A DNA stretch of 5,668 nucleotides, taken from positions 1 through 5,668 of the forward strand of contig JBAYTA010000105.1 in NCBI GenBank assembly GCA_041675865.1, given 5' to 3'. The position numbers were made by a program, and so were the translations under genes. The notes under the pieces were generated by a model. That model worked only from the letters and a program-made list of their open reading frames with translations, had not been told where the DNA came from and did not search any database. Source of the stretch: DUVT01 sp041675865 (GTDB lineage Bacteria; Bacillota_I; Bacilli_A; ML615J-28; CAG-698). Below, one piece after another: positions 1 to 5,429 of the stretch (position 1 is its first letter; each line of letters opens with the position of its first letter).

Positions 1-230
1 GCCTCTTTTACTCTTTTACTAAATTCAGTATCTTCTCGCATCCAACGATATATTGTTGACCGAGGGACATTTAATTTACGACAGGCAGTTTCTTTAATTG
101 AATTCTTAGATATTTCTTCAATAAATCTTTCTTTAATTTTCTCCTGTCTACTAATAACCTCTTTGCTATTATTTTTTTTATGAGCATAATTTCTTTTAGT
201 CTGTGATTTTGTTGCATTTCTCTTTGTCAT
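1..230 (-). CDS. Small helix-turn-helix protein, possible phage terminase small subunit (partial, C-terminus off window)
   Basis: The frame is open from the ATG at 230 to the window edge and gives 76 residues. The N-terminus is very basic and Asn/Lys-rich (MTKRNATKSQTKRN). After it comes an alpha-helical stretch, then a helix-turn-helix around residues 43-66 (NSIKETACRKLNVPRSTIYR, then WMREDTEF). Domains with this IKETACRKLNV-STIYRWM pattern recur in small terminase subunits and in homeodomain-like transposase or recombinase helpers; they bind DNA at packaging or recombination sites. The start overlaps the 3' end of the methyltransferase gene by 35 nt in another frame, which suggests translational coupling. 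No Shine-Dalgarno is visible. The methylase neighbours favour the phage-packaging reading, but a plain regulator is possible. A large terminase gene just beyond the left edge would settle it. Confidence 0.6.
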   Translation of the reverse strand, partial: MTKRNATKSQTKRNYAHKKNNSKEVISRQEKIKERFIEEISKNSIKETACRKLNVPRSTIYRWMREDTEFSKRVKE

Positions 231-1001
231 ACAATGAAATATTAGATTTTTTAGAATCGTTAATTGCATTATATTGTTTCCTAATAATTTCACAGTATTC
301 AGGATCAATTTCTATCATGAGACACTTCCTTTTTGTCTGCTCGCAAGCTAGAAGGGCTCCGCCACTTCCACCAAAGGGATCAAATACTACATCCCCTATC
401 TTAGAACTATTAAGAATCAATCTTCTTAGTAGTGATATTGGTTTTTGGGTAGGATGCAGTTTACTCCTGTTTGGTTTTGGGCAAAATAGAATACTCTTAT
501 CTTTGCTTTTCTTAAATGAATGTCTGCCATGCCAAGCATAAGCTATAAGTTCATGTTGGGGTAGATAATCCAATCTTCCGATAACAGCGTTACTTTTTAT
601 CCAAATTAAGAGCTGGGAAAAGTATAGTCCAACATTTATCATCGCCTGTCTTAAAGCAAATATCATCTTATCCGAATTGAATATATAGATAGTATTTTTA
701 TTATTTAAAAATGGTATTAATATCTTTAACCATTTTTCACTAAATGTTATATATTCGTTTTCGGTTTGAAGATGATCGTTTTCAATCTCCTTTGGTTTAG
801 CTAGATTTTGAGTAAAACCTGCCTTACTCTCAACATAGGCAACACCGTAGGGCGGATCAGTTAAAACAAGATCTATTTTATCTTCGCCAATTAATTTTTG
901 ACACTATTAGTATCACAAGCATCACCGCATAATAACCTGTGAGGGCCTAGCTCTATAATATCACCTAGCTTAATTAAGTTGTTTTGCTTTTGTGTTTGCA
1001 T
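196..1001 (-). pseudogene. Beta-class DNA methyltransferase (N6-adenine or N4-cytosine), frameshifted
   Basis: The product would methylate an exocyclic amino group in a specific DNA sequence, using SAM. Allowing for one missing base, the gene encodes 268 residues. It starts MQTQKQNNLIKLGDIIELG, then HRLLCGDA (21-28), the catalytic DPPY (49-52, motif IV), HPTQKP (183-188) and the SAM-binding DPFGGSG (208-214, motif I). The order IV then I marks the beta class. As written, the start frame stops after 36 residues (TAA at 891-893), because the A-run at 895-899 (T-run on the plus strand) has five bases where six restore the frame. The downstream open frame covers 196-903, and its first ATG is at 666. 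A protein starting there lacks DPPY and should be inactive. The start overlaps the upstream methylase gene by 32 nt. The break is a real mutation, a phase-variable run or a sequence error. Confidence 0.85.
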
Positions 1002-2244
1002 ATGATTCAAGTCTATTAATAATTAATTGAACAAAAACAGGGCTTTGCTCACAGATAAAGCTTCTTCTTTTAAGTTGAGCACATGACAGAGCCATAGATC
1101 CCCCACCCCCGAACATGTCGAGTACCACATCATTAACTTTTGTGCATCTTCTAAGAGCTTTCTCGTGGAGTTCAGGGTTCTTATCAGTTGGATGTTCATA
1201 TTCAATGCTAGGTAGTCGTTTAACTAGCCAAATATCTAGTATATCAAGAATATCGTCTATAGCTCGGTTGCCATTTTCTATGTTTTTGTTAAGGATCTCA
1301 CTGAGGTTTTTAGTGTTTGATAGATAGGGTTTTCCTTTTGTTCCATATAGCACTGGCTCATAACACCTATTGAAAGCAGTTTGAGGTGTTATATTCATTC
1401 CATTTTTAACCCAAAGAACTGTCCGTTTGTACTGAATTTTTAATTCCTCGTATATCTCCTGAAACATACCAGTGTATTTTGGGTCGTGATAATAGAAGAC
1501 ATGAACATTATCTTTGCTAACTGATAATCCATTAGATAAAGACTTTTTTATAAAATCCTTATATTCATTGTCGCTTTTATTATCATTAACTACGCCTCCG
1601 TAATTTTGTTTTCCCCCTAAGCCCTTCGAGTAGTTTACGCCAATATTATAGGGCGGATCTGTATAGATCATGTCAGCTTTATTTTCACCCATTAGCTTCT
1701 TAATGGTTTCAATATTTGTGCAATCCCCACAAACAACTCTTTGCCCGGCAATCTCAAACATATCACCTGTTTTAATTTTAGTTGTCTTAGCTTTTTCTAT
1801 CTCTTTTTCAATAATGAAGTTATCATCTTCTACCTCTAGGGTGTCATCAAATATTTTTGAAAAATCTAATTCATCAAAACCCGTGTCTAGGAGCAGATCA
1901 ATGTCTAAGGACTTTAATAGTTCGTAATCCCATTCGCCAGTGTTACGATTTAATCGTAGATTTAATTCTTTTTCTTTATCTTGGGGAAGTGATAGGTATA
2001 CAACTGGAACTGTTTTTAATTTTAGCTTTTGAGCTATCTTAAAACGTGCATGCCCACCAATTATTGTATTTTCTCTTCCAGGGTAGGAGTTGACTATAAT
2101 AGGATCAACTAAACCAAAGCGTTTTATGCTTTCCATTAAATCTATTTCCTGTTTTTCGGTCATTTTACGAGGATTATAACTAGAGGGCTTTAAAGAGCTG
2201 ATAGAAACCTCTTCAATTTTAATGTTTTGAATTGTTTTCTGCAT
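970..2244 (-). CDS. ParB-like nuclease domain fused to DNA methyltransferase
   Basis: This 424-residue protein has two domains. Residues about 10-100 are a ParB/sulfiredoxin-like N-terminal fold, with SSYNPRK (21-27), FGLVDPIIV (43-51) and the core IIGGHARFKIAQ (61-72). After a linker, residues about 155-415 form a beta-class amino-methyltransferase with VVCGDC (170-175), catalytic DPPY (196-199), HPTDKNP (351-357) and the SAM loop LDMFGGGGS (375-383). The last two motifs deviate from the usual HPTxKP and DPFxGSG, but the fold signature is intact. ParB-methylase fusions are common in phages and prophages, where they modify the element's own DNA, probably against host restriction; the target site cannot be read from sequence. 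The gene heads a minus-strand operon with the next methylase, which starts inside its last codons. No Shine-Dalgarno precedes the ATG. The stop is TAA. Confidence 0.92.
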   Translation of the reverse strand: MQKTIQNIKIEEVSISSLKPSSYNPRKMTEKQEIDLMESIKRFGLVDPIIVNSYPGRENTIIGGHARFKIAQKLKLKTVPVVYLSLPQDKEKELNLRLNRNTGEWDYELLKSLDIDLLLDTGFDELDFSKIFDDTLEVEDDNFIIEKEIEKAKTTKIKTGDMFEIAGQRVVCGDCTNIETIKKLMGENKADMIYTDPPYNIGVNYSKGLGGKQNYGGVVNDNKSDNEYKDFIKKSLSNGLSVSKDNVHVFYYHDPKYTGMFQEIYEELKIQYKRTVLWVKNGMNITPQTAFNRCYEPVLYGTKGKPYLSNTKNLSEILNKNIENGNRAIDDILDILDIWLVKRLPSIEYEHPTDKNPELHEKALRRCTKVNDVVLDMFGGGGSMALSCAQLKRRSFICEQSPVFVQLIINRLESYANTKAKQLN

Positions 2245-2302
2245 AGAAATTAATTTAAATTATTAGATGCTGGTTTTTCCAAATAAAAAAACCAACATTT
2301 TC

Positions 2303-2340
2303 GAATTTGAAGTATAGGGACTCACCCCTCTTCAAAATTC
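2303..2340 (-). promoter_or_regulatory. Hairpin in the methylase-operon leader
   Basis: Plus-strand arms GAATTTGAAG (2303-2312) and CTTCAAAATTC (2330-2340) pair over 10 bp with one bulged base. An inner AGGG/CCCT stem (2316-2319 with 2326-2329) closes a 6-nt loop. It lies about 60 nt upstream of the ParB-methylase start, within its presumed transcript. There is no T-run on either side, so a terminator is unlikely. A regulatory or stabilising role is inference. Confidence 0.4.
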
Positions 2341-2390
2341 TTTCCGTTAGGTTCTTATAATTGCTTATTAATTTCTATTAGCTCTATAAA

Positions 2391-2428
2391 GGCAGGTTTT
2401 TTTGATAACGCATTTGTGCGGACCTGTC
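2391..2428 (-). promoter_or_regulatory. Second hairpin in the methylase-operon leader
   Basis: Arms GGCAGGT (2391-2397) and ACCTGTC (2422-2428) form 7 bp with one wobble. An inner CGCA/TGCG stem (2409-2412 with 2417-2420) has a 4-nt loop. An asymmetric internal loop rich in T (A on the minus strand) separates the two stems. Function is unknown. It sits in the same presumed leader transcript as the hairpin at 2303-2340. Confidence 0.35.
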
Positions 2429-2448
2429 TCTAGTTATTTAGTTGTTAA

Positions 2449-2469
2449 TTTAATAATAGCATTATTAAA
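2449..2469. promoter_or_regulatory. Perfect 9-bp dyad, candidate operator
   Basis: Arms TTTAATAAT (2449-2457) and ATTATTAAA (2461-2469) are exact inverted repeats around an AGC spacer, placed between the two divergent operons. Such a dyad could bind a dimeric regulator, but AT-only arms are expected fairly often by chance in this composition. It is followed by an A-run, which on the minus strand would precede the hairpin rather than follow it, so it is not a minus-strand terminator. Confidence 0.3.
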
Positions 2470-2533
2470 AAAATAACGCAAGTATTTTGTTTAATGTTAG
2501 CAAAAACAGATATAATATGACTTGTGATATCGC

Positions 2534-2562
2534 ATTATAAGTTATTTAATTTTAGATAAAAA
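2534..2562 (-). promoter_or_regulatory. Candidate promoter of the methylase operon
   Basis: A perfect TATAAT lies on the minus strand at 2539-2534, about 290 nt upstream of the ParB-methylase ATG. At 17 bp spacing the -35 is only TTTTTA (3 of 6 matches). This would give a leader of roughly 280 nt containing the two hairpins described. The weak -35 and AT-rich background keep confidence low. Confidence 0.3.
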
Positions 2563-2620
2563 ATAGGCTATCTGGGCAATAATAGTTAATAATTTGTGTA
2601 TAACTTTTTGTTTAACTATC

Positions 2621-2648
2621 TTGACTTTATTATTATTTGTGCTATACT
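2621..2648 (+). promoter_or_regulatory. Strong sigma70-like promoter for the structured leader and HTH-RT operon
   Basis: TTGACT at 2621-2626 and TATACT at 2643-2648, separated by 16 bp, match the consensus hexamers at 5 of 6 positions each. The start of transcription would be near 2655, at the base of the first leader hairpin. It points at the right-hand operon, whose first clear gene starts about 780 nt downstream. This is the best promoter match I found in the window. Confidence 0.7.
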
Positions 2649-2655
2649 AGATATT

Positions 2656-2672
2656 GAGAATGATTCGTTCTC
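2656..2672. promoter_or_regulatory. Imperfect dyad at the transcription start, candidate operator or first leader hairpin
   Basis: GAGAATGATTCGTTCTC reads almost the same on both strands: GAGAA and TTCTC are exact arms, and the inner bases are nearly symmetric. It covers about +1 to +17 of the strong promoter, the usual place for an autorepressor site, and an Xre-type regulator is encoded in the same operon. As RNA, the same bases form a 5-bp hairpin, so the DNA and RNA roles cannot be separated by eye. Confidence 0.4.
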
Positions 2673-2835
2673 TTAGCTCATTGACAGTATAAAGAAGAGA
2701 GATTACCAATTATCAGGTTAATCCAGACTCTCACGGGTTTAAGACCCATAATTGAAAAGAGATATTTATCTCTTACTTCTCGGATAGAGAAGGCGTTTTG
2801 CCCCGTGCAGATATTTGTCTCTGTTGCTCAGAAAC

Positions 2836-2890
2836 ATGAAATATTTGTATTGTGTGTGATTTAACATCATAAACAAAATAAATATTACAT
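2836..2890 (+). repeat. 55-nt near-perfect hairpin, msd-like
   Basis: Bases 2836-2860 pair with 2866-2890 at 22 of 25 positions, counting two G-T wobbles; the only breaks are three single mismatches (2839-2887, 2849-2877, 2854-2872). The loop is TTAAC (2861-2865). This is much longer than the other hairpins nearby. Retron msd regions are typically long imperfect hairpins like this one, and the RT gene lies 0.85 kb downstream, though more distant than usual. The match to msd is inference from shape and context. Confidence 0.5.
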
Positions 2891-2997
2891 AACACTGTGT
2901 AAATCTAACTGTTTTATAGTTGAATATAAAATTAGTAGACAAATAAAATTCCGGAATAGGTAAAAATACATCCTTTGTTTTAGCGACAAGGGGTTAA

Positions 2998-3067
2998 CGG
3001 TTCTGCTACTTTTAGTAGTTGCAGGCCAGTATGCTGCCAAAGAGCCGAGAGTCAGAAATTGGCCTGC
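2998..3067 (+). ncRNA. H-type RNA pseudoknot in a GC-rich island
   Basis: Strand A, CGGTTCT (2998-3004), pairs with AGAGCCG (3041-3047) over 7 bp with one wobble. Strand B, GCAGGCCAGT (3021-3030), pairs with ATTGGCCTGC (3058-3067) over 10 bp with one wobble. The order A-B-A'-B' is that of an H-type pseudoknot. A small hairpin, CTACT-TTT-AGTAG (3006-3018), fills the first loop. Bases 2981-3070 are 50% GC, while 2881-2970 are 22%. The GCAG at 3021-3024 can instead pair with CTGC at 3003-3006, so two exclusive folds exist. It ends 1 nt before the ATG of the doubtful 117-codon frame. The arrangement does not match the HDV ribozyme order, and I recognise no known family. Confidence 0.55.
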
Positions 3068-3068
3068 G

Positions 3069-3422
3069 ATGAATGAAGTGCAAATCGTTAGATTTAGATT
3101 TCGGATGACTTATAAATTTAACAATTTAAACTTTAAATATATGCAATATAAAAATTCATATAAGCAAGATAAGGTAATCGCCCTGCTCATTACCTTTAAT
3201 CAAATAACCAAACAGGTTTTGAGGTTAAAAATAAAAGATAAGCAGGCTCTCGGCCTGCTTGCTGATGCCATGCAAATTAATAAGCAATTATTATCCTTAA
3301 TTAAGAATAATAAAACCAGTTTAGAATTTGTAAGGCAGACGTTCACTATTATTTCAATTATTTTGAAAGAAATAGTCAGCAAGTGGCTCTTCCGTTACAA
3401 TTTAACGCCAGTAATGGCATAA
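3069..3422 (+). CDS. Doubtful small ORF, hypothetical protein
   Basis: This 117-codon frame encodes a basic, Lys/Ile/Leu-rich protein with several amphipathic stretches, such as VIALLITFNQITKQVLRLK and ALGLLADAM, but no motif I recognise. A frame this long without a stop is uncommon in such AT-rich sequence, which favours coding. Against it: there is no ribosome site, the ATG follows the pseudoknot directly, and the same bases hold several strong hairpins. The open frame also extends upstream to 2964 without a normal start codon. ATG codons at 3105 and 3141 are alternative starts. If real, it would be the first gene of the operon, ending 10 nt before the HTH gene. If not, the segment is more likely part of the structured leader. 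Confidence 0.35.
   Translation: MNEVQIVRFRFRMTYKFNNLNFKYMQYKNSYKQDKVIALLITFNQITKQVLRLKIKDKQALGLLADAMQINKQLLSLIKNNKTSLEFVRQTFTIISIILKEIVSKWLFRYNLTPVMA
3171..3418 (+). promoter_or_regulatory. Series of hairpins just upstream of the HTH gene
   Basis: Visible stems are AAGGTAAT/ATTACCTT (3171-3178 with 3189-3196), AAGCAGGC/GCCTGCTT (3240-3247 with 3253-3260, loop TCTCG), TTATTAT/ATAATAA with inner CTT/AAG (3288-3313), ACTATT/AATAGT with inner TTTCAA/TTGAAA (3345-3376), and GCCA-GTAA-TGGC (3407-3418). A longer stem pairs 3255-3266 with 3375-3386, over 12 bp with three wobbles, and competes with the AAGCAGGC hairpin. This stem encloses a small hairpin and a larger one, the layout of an a1/a2-flanked retron RNA of about 130 nt. 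The AT-rich stems alone could be chance; the AAGCAGGC and AAGGTAAT stems less so. Confidence 0.4.
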
Positions 3423-3432
3423 AAATATAAAT

Positions 3433-3747
3433 ATGGCATCAATAGGACAATTAATAAAAATTGGCAGAATCAATAAGAGTCTTAGTCAGGAAGATGTTGC
3501 CTCTAAGTTAAAGGTGACAAAGAATTATATTTCTTTGGTTGAAAATAATAAGAAAGATCCAAGCATAAACTTCTTGAAAAAGATTTCAAAATTACTTGAT
3601 ATTCCTGTAATTCTTTTAATTTGGGAAAAAATTGATCTACCAAAAGGGAAAACAGAGTCTGAAAAGAAAATATTGTCTCAATTAGAGAACATGATAGAAA
3701 ATGCTCAGAAGATTTTTGCAGACGAATCTTTTAAAACAAAAAGATGA
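3433..3747 (+). CDS. Xre/Cro-C1-family helix-turn-helix regulator
   Basis: The product is 104 residues. Residues about 5-60 form a Cro/C1-type HTH: IGQLIKIGRINKSLSQEDVA, then SKLKVTKNYISLVENNKKDPS, then FLKKISKLLDIPV. The SQEDVASKLKVTKNYISLVEN part holds the turn and recognition helix. The C-terminal 40 residues are charged and helical (ESEKKILSQLENMIENAQKI) and may mediate dimerisation or partner contact. Its TGA stop overlaps the RT start as ATGA, a sign of coupled translation. It could repress the promoter at 2621-2648, for instance through the dyad at 2656-2672. Small HTH proteins next to the RT are also known in some retron groups, where they may belong to the toxin-antitoxin-like module. 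Which role holds here cannot be read from sequence. No Shine-Dalgarno is seen. Confidence 0.9.
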   Translation: MASIGQLIKIGRINKSLSQEDVASKLKVTKNYISLVENNKKDPSINFLKKISKLLDIPVILLIWEKIDLPKGKTESEKKILSQLENMIENAQKIFADESFKTKR

Positions 3748-4661
3748 AAAAAAGGAAATTATTAAATATTAATACGATCTCAGAACTTAGTCGTCAAATC
3801 GGTCTTCCAGAAGAATTTTTATTAAGGGTTTCTGAAAATATAAATAATTATTATGAAAAATTTGAAGCTAGAGATAAAAAAGGTAAAGAAAGGTCATTTT
3901 ATTCTGCAAATAATGATTTAAAAAAAATACATAAGTCTATAAACAGGCTTTTAGATTCATTAGACTATCCAATTAATATACAAGGAGGAATTACTAAAAG
4001 ATCAATAGTAACAAATGCTTCAATGCATGTGGGAAAAAAATATGTAGCAAACTATGATATAAAAAATTTTTTCCCCAGCGTGAATTATAGAATTGTCTAT
4101 AAAGCCTTTCGGAGGCAAAAATGTGCACCAGATGTTTCAAGAATATTAACAATGCTGACTACTGCAGATGGATGTCTGCCTCAAGGTTTTGCTACAAGTC
4201 CTAAAATTTCTGGATTAGTTTTATATAATGCTAATTTCAGAATCGAAAAACTTTTGCGACCATTTGGATTAGTTCATACTTTTTGGATAGATGATTTAAC
4301 CATATCTGGCCATCATCCAATAAAAAAGTTTCAAAAATTATTATATAAAATATTTAAACAAGAGGGTTTTAGTTTGCACGATGATCCTAAAAAGGCTAAA
4401 ATAACCGATTCAAAACATCGTCAAACTTGCACTGGACTTATTATTAATCAGGAATTAAACCCCGAAAGAGGGCTTAAAAGTAAGGTTAGAAAAGAAATTT
4501 ATTTATGTAAAAAGTTTGGTATTAAAAATTTTTTAGAAGAGCATAATTCACCATTTGATAAAGATACATACTTAAAAAAATTAGCTGGTAATATTAGTTT
4601 TTTATGCAATGTAAATAAAAAGAATATAATTTTTAAAAAAGAATTAGAATTATTAAAATAA
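3744..4661 (+). CDS. Retron-type reverse transcriptase
   Basis: The 305-residue protein is the length of a compact retron RT. It shows NASMH (91-95), the retron NAxxH signature; motif A YDIKNFFPSV with Asp105; motif B LPQG (145-148) followed by TSPKISGL; the catalytic box WIDD (181-184); and CTGLIIN (229-235), where retrons usually read VTG. The N-terminus is short, and no maturase, integrase or endonuclease domain is attached, so it is not a group II intron RT. The catalytic box is unusual: Trp replaces the Tyr of YADD, while both aspartates remain. A retron RT copies part of its partner RNA (msd) into multicopy single-stranded DNA, usually to guard an anti-phage effector. The gene overlaps the HTH gene by 4 nt and is followed after 1 nt by the nuclease gene, so the three are surely co-transcribed. 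Most likely a retron; an uncharacterised RT clade is the alternative. Confidence 0.9.
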   Translation: MKKRKLLNINTISELSRQIGLPEEFLLRVSENINNYYEKFEARDKKGKERSFYSANNDLKKIHKSINRLLDSLDYPINIQGGITKRSIVTNASMHVGKKYVANYDIKNFFPSVNYRIVYKAFRRQKCAPDVSRILTMLTTADGCLPQGFATSPKISGLVLYNANFRIEKLLRPFGLVHTFWIDDLTISGHHPIKKFQKLLYKIFKQEGFSLHDDPKKAKITDSKHRQTCTGLIINQELNPERGLKSKVRKEIYLCKKFGIKNFLEEHNSPFDKDTYLKKLAGNISFLCNVNKKNIIFKKELELLK

Positions 4662-4662
4662 T

Positions 4663-5412
4663 ATGTCAGAATATTATACGCCAAAAAGAATGAAGGGGCT
4701 ATACAATCCAGAATCAAAAGAACCATTCAAGTTGTCGAGATCTAAAATAGATTTATTTTTAGAATGTCCTCGATGTTTTTATTATGATCGCAGACTTGGG
4801 ACTGGTAGACCACCAGGATTCCCCTTTGCTTTAAATTCGGCAGTCGATTATCTTCTGAAACAAGAATTTGATATTTATAGAGCAAACGGAGAAAATCATC
4901 CGCTAATACATAAGTATGGGATAGACGCTCGACCGATTCCGCACGAAGATTTGGATAATTGGAGACATAATTTTACAGGCATTCAATTTTTACATAAACC
5001 AACCAATCTTTTAATATTTGGCGCCATTGACGATCTTTGGCAGAATTCAAAAGGTGAATATATTGTCGTTGATTATAAGTCGACATCTAAAAATGAAAAG
5101 ATATTTGAGCTTAATAAGGATTGGCAGATTGGTTACAAAAGACAGATGGAGGTTTATCAATGGCTATTGAGACAAAATGGGTACAAAGTATCAGATGTTG
5201 GCTATTTTGTTTATTGTAACGGAATAACTGATAGAAAAGCATTTGACGCTAAATTAGAATTTGATATAACCCTTATCCCTTATACGGGTAATGATTCATG
5301 GATAGAAAAAACAATTTTGGCCGCTCATAAATGTTTAAATGACGACGTAATCCCAGTATCTGGTCAGGATTGTGATTATTGTAAATATATAGATGCTGTT
5401 AATAATAGATAA
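4663..5412 (+). CDS. PD-(D/E)XK nuclease, RecB/Cas4-like, with four cysteines
   Basis: This 249-residue protein carries the RecB-family nuclease core: GAIDD (120-124, Asp123), VVDYKS (135-140, Asp137 and Lys139) and the QxxxY motif QMEVY (161-165). Two cysteines near the N-terminus (ECPRC, Cys35 and Cys38) and two near the C-terminus (CDYC, Cys237 and Cys240) could bind an iron-sulfur cluster or zinc, as in Cas4 and AddB, although the classical pattern is one plus three. The N-terminal SRSKIDLFLECPRCFYYDRR resembles PD-(D/E)XK proteins I associate with Patescibacteria; that link is memory only. It follows the RT by 1 nt and no Cas genes are visible. In this operon it may be the retron effector or a processing nuclease. 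Alternatively it is a host gene that the element inserted beside, though the tight spacing argues against that. Expected activity is DNA cleavage; polarity is unknown. Confidence 0.85.
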   Translation: MSEYYTPKRMKGLYNPESKEPFKLSRSKIDLFLECPRCFYYDRRLGTGRPPGFPFALNSAVDYLLKQEFDIYRANGENHPLIHKYGIDARPIPHEDLDNWRHNFTGIQFLHKPTNLLIFGAIDDLWQNSKGEYIVVDYKSTSKNEKIFELNKDWQIGYKRQMEVYQWLLRQNGYKVSDVGYFVYCNGITDRKAFDAKLEFDITLIPYTGNDSWIEKTILAAHKCLNDDVIPVSGQDCDYCKYIDAVNNR

Positions 5413-5429
5413 AACTATTTTGATTTTAT

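Larger units (their letters stand above)
2245..2620. other. Intergenic region between divergent operons, leader of the methylase operon
   Basis: I see no convincing gene here. The stretch is very AT-rich and holds the likely 5' leader of the minus-strand methylase operon. It contains an inverted repeat at 2271-2294 (TGGTTTTT / AAAAACCA), two clearer hairpins (2303-2340 and 2391-2428), a perfect dyad at 2449-2469, and a TATAAT box on the minus strand at 2534-2539. A plus-strand TATAAT also occurs at 2511-2516, with TTGTTT 18 bp upstream. The upstream promoter of the right-hand operon begins at 2621. Confidence 0.6.
2656..3067 (+). ncRNA. Structured leader or non-coding RNA of unknown class; possible host of retron msr-msd
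   Basis: Downstream of the strong promoter there is no credible gene for over 400 nt, but there is dense RNA-like pairing. Five hairpins follow one another: 2656-2672; 2697-2732 (GAGAG/CTCTC plus ATTACC/GGTTAAT with a bulge); 2735-2747 (GGGT/ACCC); 2757-2774 (AAGAGAT/ATCTCTT); and 2776-2792 (CTTCTC/GAGAAG). Next comes a long hairpin at 2836-2890, then an AT-rich linker, then a GC-rich pseudoknot at 2998-3067. Retron RT genes are normally preceded by an msr-msd RNA, and the 55-nt hairpin has the shape expected of an msd. I could not find a convincing a1/a2 pair to fix the ends. It could be one RNA, a leader plus a retron RNA, or another large phage-type RNA. I recognise no known RNA family. 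Confidence 0.5.

Noticed and set aside
203..541. Plus-strand open frame of 112 codons opposite the second methylase
   Set aside because: It lies fully inside a gene with clear methyltransferase motifs on the other strand and shows no protein motif of its own.
2271..2294. Inverted repeat TGGTTTTT/AAAAACCA as a transcription terminator
   Set aside because: The stem is nearly all A-T and lacks a following T-run in either direction; it lies in the presumed leader, not after a gene.
2660..2692. Ten-codon leader peptide starting at 2660
   Set aside because: It has no ribosome site, lies within the first hairpin and shows no run of regulatory codons, so it is indistinguishable from chance.
2998..3067. 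HDV-like ribozyme
   Set aside because: The pseudoknot has its extra hairpin between the first strands of the two stems and lacks the P3 and P4 hairpins in HDV order.
2656..3432. tmRNA, RNase P RNA or tRNA in the structured leader
   Set aside because: No tRNA-like ends, no CCA-proximal GGTTCGAATCC-type arm and none of the conserved RNase P motifs were found.
3744..3747. Alternative genetic code with TGA as a sense codon, as in some CPR groups
   Set aside because: TGA ends the HTH gene in a typical ATGA overlap with the RT, and TGG is used for Trp throughout, so the standard code explains the data.
3744..4661. RT as part of a diversity-generating retroelement or group II intron
   Set aside because: There is no template/variable repeat pair, no maturase or endonuclease domain and no intron domain V. 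The NAxxH and CTG boxes point to retrons.
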